Assembly (NCBI GenBank): GCA_023393265.1
Contig: JAEWME010000022.1
Span: 1 to 5,876 of the forward strand
DNA: 5,876 nt
Direction: 5' to 3'
Origin: Bacteroidota bacterium
GTDB lineage: Bacteria; Bacteroidota; Bacteroidia; Bacteroidales; Prolixibacteraceae
Shown piece by piece: positions 1 through 5,876 of this stretch. Numbering within the stretch: the first letter of the stretch is position 1; each line of letters opens with the position of its first letter. The notes under the pieces were generated by a model. The model was not told the origin of the DNA and did no database searches. It saw only the letters and a list, made by a program, of their open reading frames with translations. A program made the translations under genes and the position numbers.

Positions 1-3000
1 ACCAGCCATCCCGGAATATCTTCGGTGTGGATCTCTACATCTTCGGCCCCTAAAACCACTTTTTCTCCTGAAATGTTCAGTTCGTAGCTGCCGTTTTTTT
101 CAAGCAGGCCAATATCATGCTGGTCAAAGGCGGCAATTTCTCCTGAAATCTGCTTCATCAGCTTACCGTATTTCGGGCCGAGTGTCTTAAAGTTGGCTTT
201 AATTTTTTTCTTGATAATTCCTTCCGCGTCAGTCAGGTATTCAACTTCTTTCACATTTACTTCAGAAAGAATAATGTTTTTTACAGCTTCAAAATGTGCC
301 TGAAATTCAGGATTTAAAACCGGAACCATAATTTTAGCCAGCGGCTGACGAACTTTCAGTTTTTCCTTGCGGCGCAATGCCAAAATCATCGATGAAGCCT
401 TCTGTGCCAAATCCATTTTCTGTTCCAGATCCGTGTCAATCATCAACTCGTTGTGAGTTGGAAAAACCGACAGGTGTACACTTTGGCCGGTTTCCTTTCC
501 GGTGATTTTGTTCAGATCGGTATAGAGTAAATCGGCGTAGAACGGCGCGATTGGAGCCATCAGCTTCGCAATGGTATCCAAACAGGTATACAATGTTTGA
601 TAGGCCGAAATTTTGTCTTTATCGTACGATCCACCCCAGTAGCGTTTACGGCTCAGGCGAACGAACCAGTTGCTCAGGTTTTCCGATACAAATTCGGAGA
701 TGGCACGTCCGGCGCGCGTGGGTTCGTAGTTTTCGTAGCTGTCGCCAACTTCTTTCACCAGCGAATTCAGCAGCGAAATAATCCAGCGGTCGAGTTCAGG
801 GCGTTCCGAAACCGGAATTTCTTCTTCAGCATAAGTAAACCCATCAATATTGGCATACATCGCGAAGAAATTGTAGGTGTTGTAGAGTGTTCCGAAGAAT
901 TTTCGTTTCACTTCTTCAACTCCCGCCATGTCGAATTTCAGGTTGTCCCAGGGCTGCGAATTGGTGAGCATGTACCAGCGCAACGGGTCTGAGCCATGAT
1001 CTTCGATGGCCTTGAACGGTTCCACAGCGTTGCCCAGTCGTTTCGACATTTTGTTGCCGTTTTTGTCGAGCACCAAACCGTTCGAGATAATATTTTTGAA
1101 CGAAACCGATTCGTCGATCATCGTTGCAATGGCATGCAGCGTGAAGAACCAGCCACGGGTTTGGTCAACCCCTTCAGCAATAAAATCGGCTGGAAAAACT
1201 TCATTGAATTTTTCTTTATACTCAAAAGGATAATGACGTTGAGCATAAGGCATGGCACCCGAATCGAACCAAACGTCGATAAGGTCGGGCTCGCGGAACA
1301 TTTTCTTTCCTGAAGCCGAAACCAACACAATGTCGTCAACAAACGGACGGTGAAGATCGATTTTATCGTAGTTTTCTTTCGAGTTGTTGCCCACCTCGAA
1401 GTCTTCGAAAATGTTCTTTTCCATCACACCGGCAGCAACTGCGGCTTTAATTTCAGCCATCAGTTCTTCGGTCGAGCCAATACATTTTGCTTCCGATCCA
1501 TCTTCGGTTCGCCAGATCGGGAGCGGAGTTCCCCAGAAACGCGAGCGGCTCAGGTTCCAGTCAACCAGGTTTTCGAGCCAGTTGCCAAAACGTCCGGTTC
1601 CGGTTGAGGCCGGTTTCCAGTTGATGGTGTTGTTGAGCTCAATCATTTTATCTTTTACCGCGGTGGTGCGGATGAACCATGAATCCAGTGGATAATACAG
1701 GATCGGTTTGTCGGTTCTCCAGCAATGTGGGTAGTTGTGCACATGTTTTTCAACCTTGAAGGCCTTGTTCTCTTTTTTCAGCATCACGCAGATGTCGATG
1801 TCGAGCGTGGCATCTTCTTCGGTGAGTGTATCGTCATATGCGTTTTTTACGAAGCGACCGGCATATTCCGAATACGCTTCAACATTCACATATTCGGCAA
1901 CAAATTCCGGCGACATGTTTTCAACGAGGAACAAGCGGCCATTGCGGTCGACCAGCGGCTGGCGTTTGCCTTCGCGGTCGTCAACAATCAGTGGTGAAAT
2001 CCCGCTCTGTTTGGCCACACGGTCGTCGTCGGCACCAAAAGTTGGCGCAATGTGCACGATACCGGTACCGTCTTCCGTAGTTACGAAATCGCCGGTGATC
2101 ACGCGGAAAGCATCGCCTTTCGGTTTCCCCCAGTTGATGAGTTGCTCGTATTTCACGCCTTCCAATTCGGTCCCGGCGTATTCGGCCAACACTTTGTAAG
2201 GGATTTTCTTGTCGCCAACCTGGTAATCTTCCAAAGCCAATTCAGCATTCTTTGGATCGAAATGCGTTGCCAACAGGTTTTTGGCCAGAATCAAAGTTAC
2301 TGGAGTTCCGGTATATGGGTTGAAACTGCGAACTTTTACGTAAGTGATTTTGGGTCCAACGCAAAGAGCCGTGTTCGATGGCAAAGTCCAGGGCGTGGTT
2401 GTCCATGCCAGGAAGTACAAATCGGTGTACACATTTTCGAAGAGAAATTCCGATTTCTCGTTGCGGATGGCTTTAAACTGGGCAACGGCGGTGGTGTCTT
2501 TCACGTCGCGGTAACAGCCAGGCTGGTTCAACTCGTGCGAACTCAATCCGGTTCCGGCAGCAGGCGAAAACGGCTGAATGGTGTATCCTTTATACAGCAA
2601 ATCTTTGTTGTACAACTGTTTCAGTAACCACCAAATGGTTTCGATGTAACGGTTATCGTAGGTAATGTACGGGTCGTCCATATTCACCCAATAGCCCATG
2701 CGGCGGGTCAGTTCTTCCCATTCGCGGGTATATTTCATCACCTCTTTGCGGCAGGCAGCGTTGTATTCGGCCACCGAAATGGTTTTGCCGATGTCGTCTT
2801 TGGTGATTCCGAGTAATTTTTCAACGCCCAGTTCTACCGGAAGTCCGTGCGTGTCCCATCCGGCTTTGCGGTGAACGCGGTAGCCTTTCATGGTTTTGTA
2901 GCGGCAAAAAGTATCTTTAATGGCACGTGCCATCACGTGATGAATTCCGGGCATCCCGTTGGCCGAAGGTGGTCCTTCGTAAAAAACAAAGGTTGGATGG

Positions 3001-3116
3001 CCCTCGCGGGTTGAAATGCTTTGGTGAAAAGTATCATCATCTTCCCATTTCTGAAGTACATCTTTGTTGATCTGGGAAAGGTCTAATTGCTTGTAAACCT
3101 GAAATTTATTACTCAT
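1..3116 (-). CDS. ileS: Isoleucyl-tRNA synthetase, type 2 (IleRS2), C-terminus cut off by the window edge
   Basis: This cytoplasmic class I aminoacyl-tRNA synthetase charges tRNA-Ile with isoleucine. The frame is open from the ATG at 3116 to the left edge, giving 1038 residues. Bacteroidota IleRS usually has about 1130-1150, so roughly 100 C-terminal residues are missing. Landmarks, all in one frame: GPPSANGMP followed by the HIGH-site signature GIHH (57-60), GWDTHGLPVE (86-95), the CP1 editing-domain Thr-rich peptide TTTPWTLPSN (239-248), editing motif GTGIVHIAP then FGADDD (350-365), WNLSRSRFWG (from 520), WFDSG (616-620), KMSKR (689-693) and the anticodon-binding-domain segment NWFVRLSRKRYW (from 816). 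KMSKR and the overall layout point to type 2, the eukaryote-like form. HxGH is altered to GxHH, as in mupirocin hyper-resistant IleRS2. The start follows a candidate promoter and gives the expected N-terminus MSNKFQVYKQLDL. There is no T-box leader and no sign of a frameshift. The identification is very secure. Confidence 0.97.
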   Translation of the reverse strand, partial: MSNKFQVYKQLDLSQINKDVLQKWEDDDTFHQSISTREGHPTFVFYEGPPSANGMPGIHHVMARAIKDTFCRYKTMKGYRVHRKAGWDTHGLPVELGVEKLLGITKDDIGKTISVAEYNAACRKEVMKYTREWEELTRRMGYWVNMDDPYITYDNRYIETIWWLLKQLYNKDLLYKGYTIQPFSPAAGTGLSSHELNQPGCYRDVKDTTAVAQFKAIRNEKSEFLFENVYTDLYFLAWTTTPWTLPSNTALCVGPKITYVKVRSFNPYTGTPVTLILAKNLLATHFDPKNAELALEDYQVGDKKIPYKVLAEYAGTELEGVKYEQLINWGKPKGDAFRVITGDFVTTEDGTGIVHIAPTFGADDDRVAKQSGISPLIVDDREGKRQPLVDRNGRLFLVENMSPEFVAEYVNVEAYSEYAGRFVKNAYDDTLTEEDATLDIDICVMLKKENKAFKVEKHVHNYPHCWRTDKPILYYPLDSWFIRTTAVKDKMIELNNTINWKPASTGTGRFGNWLENLVDWNLSRSRFWGTPLPIWRTEDGSEAKCIGSTEELMAEIKAAVAAGVMEKNIFEDFEVGNNSKENYDKIDLHRPFVDDIVLVSASGKKMFREPDLIDVWFDSGAMPYAQRHYPFEYKEKFNEVFPADFIAEGVDQTRGWFFTLHAIATMIDESVSFKNIISNGLVLDKNGNKMSKRLGNAVEPFKAIEDHGSDPLRWYMLTNSQPWDNLKFDMAGVEEVKRKFFGTLYNTYNFFAMYANIDGFTYAEEEIPVSERPELDRWIISLLNSLVKEVGDSYENYEPTRAGRAISEFVSENLSNWFVRLSRKRYWGGSYDKDKISAYQTLYTCLDTIAKLMAPIAPFYADLLYTDLNKITGKETGQSVHLSVFPTHNELMIDTDLEQKMDLAQKASSMILALRRKEKLKVRQPLAKIMVPVLNPEFQAHFEAVKNIILSEVNVKEVEYLTDAEGIIKKKIKANFKTLGPKYGKLMKQISGEIAAFDQHDIGLLEKNGSYELNISGEKVVLGAEDVEIHTEDIPGWL

Positions 3117-3153
3117 TGTTATCGTATTTAGAGCCTCTGTTTTTAAAAAGGTA

Positions 3154-3188
3154 CAAATATAGAAAAAAAAGAAAACGGAATTTCAAAA
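3154..3188 (-). promoter_or_regulatory. Candidate ileS promoter (Bacteroidota -33/-7 type)
   Basis: On the minus strand, TATATTTG (3161-3154) matches the Bacteroidota -7 consensus TAnnTTTG exactly. A TTTTG (3188-3184) lies 22 bases upstream, within the usual 19-23 spacing for the -33 element. Transcription would begin near 3147 and leave a leader of about 30 bases, too short for a riboswitch or T-box. The bases before the ATG (GATAACA) show no Shine-Dalgarno sequence, as is normal in this phylum. The promoter is inferred from the motif and its position only. Confidence 0.6.
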
Positions 3189-3247
3189 CATTCCCATTCG
3201 GGAAAATCAGGAATTTCTTGTTAAAAATTTAATAATCAGGAGGGAAG

Positions 3248-3269
3248 TTTCAACTGATTATTTCAACTG
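3248..3269. repeat. Short direct repeat TTTCAACTG x2 between the regulator terminator and the ileS promoter
   Basis: TTTCAACTG occurs at 3248-3256 and again at 3261-3269, a period of 13 bases, with ATTA between the copies. It lies about 60-80 bases upstream of the candidate ileS -33 element and just downstream of the response-regulator terminator. Spaced direct repeats of this kind can be binding sites for a dimeric regulator, but in AT-rich DNA a 9-base repeat may be chance. No function is assigned. Confidence 0.3.
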
Positions 3270-3274
3270 CAAAT

Positions 3275-3308
3275 AAAAAAAGCCAGGTCGGAGTTTAACG
3301 ATCTGGCT
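3275..3308 (-). terminator. Rho-independent terminator after the response regulator
   Basis: On the minus strand the arms AGCCAGATCG (3308-3299) and CGACCTGGCT (3290-3281) pair over 10 positions with one internal A-C mismatch and an 8-base loop. The descending arm runs straight into a tract of seven T (3281-3275). It starts 24 bases after the regulator stop codon and separates that gene from ileS. The opposite strand has no T-run after the stem, so termination should act on the minus strand only. Confidence 0.85.
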
Positions 3309-3332
3309 TCGGATTATCTTGTCAAAATAAGT

Positions 3333-4037
3333 TTATTCGACGAATTTGTACCCAATACCTTTCAGGGTTTTGATCTGGTCGTTTCCGATTTTCTCGCGAA
3401 GTTTCCGGATGTGAACATCAATGGTACGGTCGCCTACCACCACATTGTCGCCCCAAACCGAATAGTAAATTTCTTCGCGGGTGAATACTTTACCAGGCTT
3501 CGAAACCAGCAGCGACAACAATTCAAATTCCTTGCGCGGGAGAATCATTTCTTCGCCGTCTTTGGTAATGAGGTAACGTTCTTTGTCGATAATCAGGTTT
3601 CCGATCGTAACGGTGTTTGAATTTTCAATAATCACGGAGGGAGCTGCACCAGGCGTCGAGGTTCTTTTGAGCAGTGCTTTTACCCTGCTTACGAGTACCT
3701 TCGGTCGAATAGGTTTGGTAATATAGTCGTCGGCACCTGCTTCGAAACCGGCAATCTGAGAATAGTCTTCGCCGCGGGCCGTGAGGAAAGCGATGATCGT
3801 ATTTTGCAGCATCGGGATTCTCCTGATTTCTTCGCAGGCGGCAATGCCATCCATTTCTGGCATCATCACGTCAAGGATAATCAGATCGGGCAACACTTTT
3901 TCGGCTACTTTTATGGCTTCGGCACCGTTTTGAGCGGTATAGACCCTGTATCCTTCTTTTTCTAAATTGTAACTGATAAATTCCAGAATATCAACTTCAT
4001 CGTCTACCAGAAGAATTTTTGACTGACTTTCGCTCAT
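3333..4037 (-). CDS. PhoB/OmpR-family DNA-binding response regulator
   Basis: This is a 234-residue cytoplasmic transcription factor of a two-component system, of full length for the family. The N-terminal receiver domain (about 6-125) has the acidic pair D12/D13, the phosphoacceptor D56 in LIILDVMMPEMDG, T86 (FLTARGE) and K108 in the YITKP motif, so every residue needed for phosphorylation is present. A linker of about 15 residues leads to a winged-helix domain (about 142-233). That domain includes LPRKEFELLSLL, the recognition-helix region DRTIDVHIRKLREKI and the final wing IGYKFVE. The start at 4037 (MSESQSKILLVDDE) is well placed for a receiver and has no Shine-Dalgarno sequence. The kinase gene lies 144 bases upstream on the same strand and is its likely phosphodonor. 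The targets cannot be read from the sequence. The resemblance to PhoB is at family level and does not prove a phosphate role. Confidence 0.95.
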   Translation of the reverse strand: MSESQSKILLVDDEVDILEFISYNLEKEGYRVYTAQNGAEAIKVAEKVLPDLIILDVMMPEMDGIAACEEIRRIPMLQNTIIAFLTARGEDYSQIAGFEAGADDYITKPIRPKVLVSRVKALLKRTSTPGAAPSVIIENSNTVTIGNLIIDKERYLITKDGEEMILPRKEFELLSLLVSKPGKVFTREEIYYSVWGDNVVVGDRTIDVHIRKLREKIGNDQIKTLKGIGYKFVE

Positions 4038-4046
4038 AGTTGTAAA

Positions 4047-4075
4047 TTTTAAATTTAAAAGTAAGGATTACTTTT
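4047..4075. promoter_or_regulatory. Nested palindromes directly upstream of the response regulator
   Basis: Two overlapping perfect dyads lie 10-38 bases before the regulator's ATG. TTTTAAATTTAAAA at 4047-4060 is a 14-base perfect palindrome. AAAAGTAA (4057-4060 plus 4061-4064) and TTACTTTT (4068-4075) are 8-base inverted arms around GGA. There is no T-tract after the second dyad that would make it a terminator. The position in the short leader suits an operator, perhaps for autoregulation, or an RNA hairpin near the start codon. The function is inferred from position alone. Confidence 0.4.
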
Positions 4076-4097
4076 GGATCAGTTGACATATTCGAAA

Positions 4098-4132
4098 CAA
4101 AATTGCCGAAAAAATATCAATTTTATCAAAAA
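4098..4132 (-). promoter_or_regulatory. Candidate internal promoter for the response regulator
   Basis: On the minus strand, CAATTTTG (4105-4098) matches the TAnnTTTG -7 element at five of six fixed positions. TTTTTG (4132-4127) sits 21 bases upstream as a -33 element, which is ideal spacing. Initiation near 4091 would give a leader of about 54 bases containing both palindromes. This would let the regulator be expressed independently of the kinase. The evidence is motif-level only, in AT-rich DNA. Confidence 0.35.
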
Positions 4133-4152
4133 CGTACAATCCTATCGTCAAT

Positions 4153-4171
4153 TCAGGTAAAAAATACCTGA
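4153..4171 (-). other. Perfect hairpin just downstream of the kinase stop codon
   Basis: TCAGGTA and TACCTGA form a perfect 7-base inverted repeat around five T (minus strand), starting 10 bases after the kinase TAA. The T-run is in the loop, and the sequence after the stem (ATTGACG) has no T-tract, so this is not a standard intrinsic terminator. It could be a weak attenuator, an mRNA processing or stabilising structure at the kinase-regulator junction, or a DNA-binding dyad. Confidence 0.4.
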
Positions 4172-4181
4172 GATAACTTTT

Positions 4182-5231
4182 TTAAAGGCTTGTTTTAGCT
4201 TTTTCCAGTGTGAAAGTAAACGTTGTCCCTTTGTCGATAACACTCTTAACATTAATGGTTTGATTGTGTGCTTCGATGATATGTTTCACAATCGAAAGAC
4301 CAAGTCCGGTGCCGCCCTGTTCGCGCGAACGCGATTTATCGACCCGGTAGAACCTTTCGAATATGCGGTGCAAGTCGTTCTTTTCCATGCCTATTCCGTT
4401 GTCGCTTACTTCAATCAGGATGGTTTCGTGCAGATCGTAAAAACCAACTTTTACGAAACCTTTCTTTTTACCGTACTTGATGCCATTGCCAACCAGGTTG
4501 TTCATCACTTCCATGATGCGCTTTTTGTCGGCCCTTACCATGATTGGCTTATCGGTTTTGGTTGTGAATTGCAGCGAAGTGTTTCGCTCGTTAGCCAGCA
4601 TTTGTGCCAGATCGAATACGTCTTCTGTAAGCTTTACAATGTCAAACTCAACAACGTTTAATTTTAGCTCTCCTGATTCGAGTTTGGTGATCGATTCGAG
4701 ATCCTCCACAATCGAGATCATTCGGTCGATACTTTTTTCAGTTCGCTGAAGGTAAAGCTTGTTGATCTTTGGGTCGTCAATGCCGCCTTCGAGCAAGGTG
4801 AGCACATAGCCCTGAATATTGAAAATAGGCGTTTTTAGCTCGTGCGAAACGTTTCCAACAAACTCTTTCCGGTATTTTTCAAGGTCCTTCAACCTGGTAA
4901 TTTCCTGGGTTTGGTTTTTGGCCCACTCTTCAACCTCTTTTTGAACATCCGATATGTTAGCCGAACTGATAATGTCGAGAAGCAATTCCTTCTTACCGCT
5001 CACCGGTACCTCCCTGATCGTTTTGTAAACAGGCTTAATCTTGTCGTTAATGTATTTGTTCAGGATAAAAAGAACCAGGAAATATGAAAATGCACAAAAC
5101 AGAAGTACAAAGATAATCAGGTAGAATATTCCAAAATTCCTTTTCGATTCGAGCAAAAAGAACCCGAAGTTCGAAACGAGCAGCAAGACGGTGATGTAAA
5201 GTGAAAGGCGTTTTGCCGAATAAGTCTTCAT
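4182..5231 (-). CDS. PhoR-like membrane sensor histidine kinase, no recognisable sensor domain
   Basis: This 349-residue inner-membrane histidine kinase should autophosphorylate and pass phosphate to the regulator encoded downstream. Two hydrophobic segments (about 9-27 and 33-57) are joined by a charged turn of a few residues (ESKRN), so almost nothing projects outside the membrane. Residues about 59-115 are HAMP-like and then helical, and there is no PAS domain. The HisKA H-box is FVGNVSHELKTPI with H130. It keeps the E-x-x-T pattern (E131, T134) associated with phosphatase activity. The HATPase_c domain has the N-box NNLVGNGIKY (244-253), G1 DNGIGM (277-282), F-box FERFYR (291-296) and G2 GGTGLGL (306-312), so it looks catalytically complete. 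In the N-box the usual Ala after N249 is Gly, a mild change. The ATG at 5231 gives a short basic N-terminus before the first membrane segment. The input signal is unknown. Confidence 0.95.
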   Translation of the reverse strand: MKTYSAKRLSLYITVLLLVSNFGFFLLESKRNFGIFYLIIFVLLFCAFSYFLVLFILNKYINDKIKPVYKTIREVPVSGKKELLLDIISSANISDVQKEVEEWAKNQTQEITRLKDLEKYRKEFVGNVSHELKTPIFNIQGYVLTLLEGGIDDPKINKLYLQRTEKSIDRMISIVEDLESITKLESGELKLNVVEFDIVKLTEDVFDLAQMLANERNTSLQFTTKTDKPIMVRADKKRIMEVMNNLVGNGIKYGKKKGFVKVGFYDLHETILIEVSDNGIGMEKNDLHRIFERFYRVDKSRSREQGGTGLGLSIVKHIIEAHNQTINVKSVIDKGTTFTFTLEKAKTSL

Positions 5232-5259
5232 ATTTTTCTGTTTCAGATAAAATGCGCTG

Positions 5260-5267
5260 CAAAATTA
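5260..5267 (-). promoter_or_regulatory. Candidate -7 element of the kinase promoter
   Basis: TAATTTTG on the minus strand (5267-5260) matches TAnnTTTG exactly and lies 28 bases before the kinase ATG, implying a leader of about 20 bases. No convincing TTG-type -33 element appears 19-23 bases upstream. That area instead holds a small dyad at 5277-5291 (ATGCC and GGCAT around five bases). A weak -33 combined with a dyad would fit an activator-dependent or repressed promoter, but this is inference. Confidence 0.45.
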
Positions 5268-5325
5268 ATTGATTTTATGCCGGTAAGGCATTTTTTCTTT
5301 GGTCTCTTGTTCCGTTTTAAAGTAG

Positions 5326-5360
5326 AAATAAAAAATCCGGACCATTTCTGACCCGGATTT
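5326..5360 (-). terminator. Rho-independent terminator of metK
   Basis: On the minus strand AAATCCGG (5360-5353) pairs perfectly with CCGGATTT (5340-5333). The stem can be extended inward by G-U, U-G and C-G pairs, leaving a loop of about six bases. The outer arm continues into a T-rich tract (TTTTTT at 5335-5330, then ATTT). It begins 18 bases after the metK stop codon and separates metK from the kinase gene. Confidence 0.85.
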
Positions 5361-5378
5361 CGTATTTTATCTGGAAAA

Positions 5379-5876
5379 TCAAATTGCAAAAGCTTTCCTG
5401 ATTTGTTCGACATAGTCGAGTTTCTCCCAGGTAAACAGTTCTACATCAAGTTCTACTTTCCCATTGTAAGGCGATTCAAAAACTTTGCGAACAGTTTTTG
5501 GCTGGCGTCCCATGTGGCCGTATGCGGCTGTTTCGCGGTAAATCGGGTTGCGAAGTTTCAGCCTGTCTTCGATTGCTGCAGGACGGAGATCGAATATTTC
5601 CTGAATTTTTTCTGAAATAAACGAGTCGGTAAGTCCGTTCACCGCAGTTCCTTTTGTTTCAACGAAAACGCCAACAGGTTTTGCCACGCCGATTGCATAC
5701 GAAACCTGAACCAGCATTTCTTTGGCAACTCCGGCAGCAACCATGTTTTTAGCAATATGGCGGGCAGCGTAAGCAGCCGAACGGTCGACTTTCGATGGGT
5801 CTTTTCCTGAAAAGGCGCCGCCGCCGTGGGCGCCGCGTCCTCCATATGTATCAACAATAATCTTACGGCCGGTTAG
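5379..5876 (-). CDS. metK: S-adenosylmethionine synthetase, C-terminal 165 residues (5' part outside the window)
   Basis: MetK is a cytoplasmic enzyme that makes S-adenosylmethionine from methionine and ATP, releasing phosphate and diphosphate. The frame is open to the right edge, so the start is not visible. The fragment begins at about residue 241 in E. coli numbering with TGRKIIVDTYGG, then GGGAFSGKDPSKVDRSAAY. This holds the equivalents of the E. coli active-site residues R244, K245, K265, K269 and D271 (fragment positions 4, 5, 25, 29, 31). PIYRETAAYGHMGR (111-124) is also typical. Between GHMGR and TWEK the protein carries about 20 more residues than E. coli MetK, as in Bacteroidota MetK proteins. 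An internal ATG at 5744 is not the start, because conserved sequence continues upstream of it. The gene ends in TAA followed by its own terminator. Confidence 0.97.
   Translation of the reverse strand, partial: LTGRKIIVDTYGGRGAHGGGAFSGKDPSKVDRSAAYAARHIAKNMVAAGVAKEMLVQVSYAIGVAKPVGVFVETKGTAVNGLTDSFISEKIQEIFDLRPAAIEDRLKLRNPIYRETAAYGHMGRQPKTVRKVFESPYNGKVELDVELFTWEKLDYVEQIRKAFAI

Noticed and set aside
551..2627. A series of plus-strand open frames of 70-191 codons, the longest at 2052-2627.
   Set aside because: They lie antisense to ileS, which is intact and conserved over the whole stretch. Their composition follows the reverse complement of its codons, and none shows a recognisable domain.
1..3116. 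A possible frameshift or broken ileS, because no closed frame is delimited in this region.
   Set aside because: GIHH, the editing motifs, KMSKR and the last codon at the edge are all in the same frame from the ATG at 3116. The frame is simply open at the window edge.
3117..3332. A T-box or riboswitch upstream of ileS.
   Set aside because: The predicted leader is only about 30 bases, no T-box sequence or specifier stem is visible, and the only strong hairpin is the terminator of the preceding gene.
4260..5087. Plus-strand open frames across the kinase gene (4260-4661, 4477-4749, 4842-5087) and a minus-strand frame at 5047-5262.
   Set aside because: All overlap the well-supported kinase in other frames and have no recognisable protein features.
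5261..5276. AAAAT/ATTTT inverted repeat around six bases near the kinase promoter.
   Set aside because: Five-base AT-only arms in AT-rich intergenic DNA are expected by chance.
5639..5857. A 72-codon minus-strand frame inside metK, and the internal ATG at 5744 as a possible metK start.
   Set aside because: The 72-codon frame is out of phase with metK. The ATG at 5744 is internal, because conserved MetK active-site sequence continues upstream to the window edge.

Overview
This window looks like a core chromosomal segment of a Bacteroidota (Bacteroidetes) bacterium. Three things support that. Candidate promoters carry the Bacteroidota -7 element TAnnTTTG, the start codons lack Shine-Dalgarno sequences, and the proteins are Bacteroidota-like, notably the histidine kinase, a MetK with an insert near its C-terminus, and a type 2 isoleucyl-tRNA synthetase. 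A Marinilabiliales/Prolixibacteraceae-like marine or sediment lineage is possible, but that is a guess. There are no mobile elements, CRISPR arrays, tRNA or rRNA genes.

All four genes are on the minus strand, so in transcription order the window reads from right to left. First comes the 3' part of metK (5876-5379), followed by a Rho-independent terminator (5326-5360). Next are a PhoR-like membrane histidine kinase (5231-4182), a 144-base gap with dyads and a candidate internal promoter, and a PhoB/OmpR-family response regulator (4037-3333) followed by a terminator (3275-3308). Last is ileS (from 3116), which runs off the left edge with its C-terminus missing.

The kinase and regulator very probably form one two-component system. 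It sits between two housekeeping genes, metK (S-adenosylmethionine synthesis) and ileS (isoleucyl-tRNA charging), but the terminators make it a separate transcription unit. The kinase has almost no extracytoplasmic domain and no PAS domain, so its signal cannot be read from the sequence. The regulator may also be transcribed on its own, because a -33/-7 promoter pair and nested palindromes lie directly upstream of it.

The most notable point is the IleRS active site. The class I HxGH signature reads G-I-H-H at residues 57-60, with its first and third positions exchanged. This altered signature is known from a subset of bacterial IleRS2 enzymes and is linked to extreme mupirocin resistance. I found no previously undescribed multi-gene system here.
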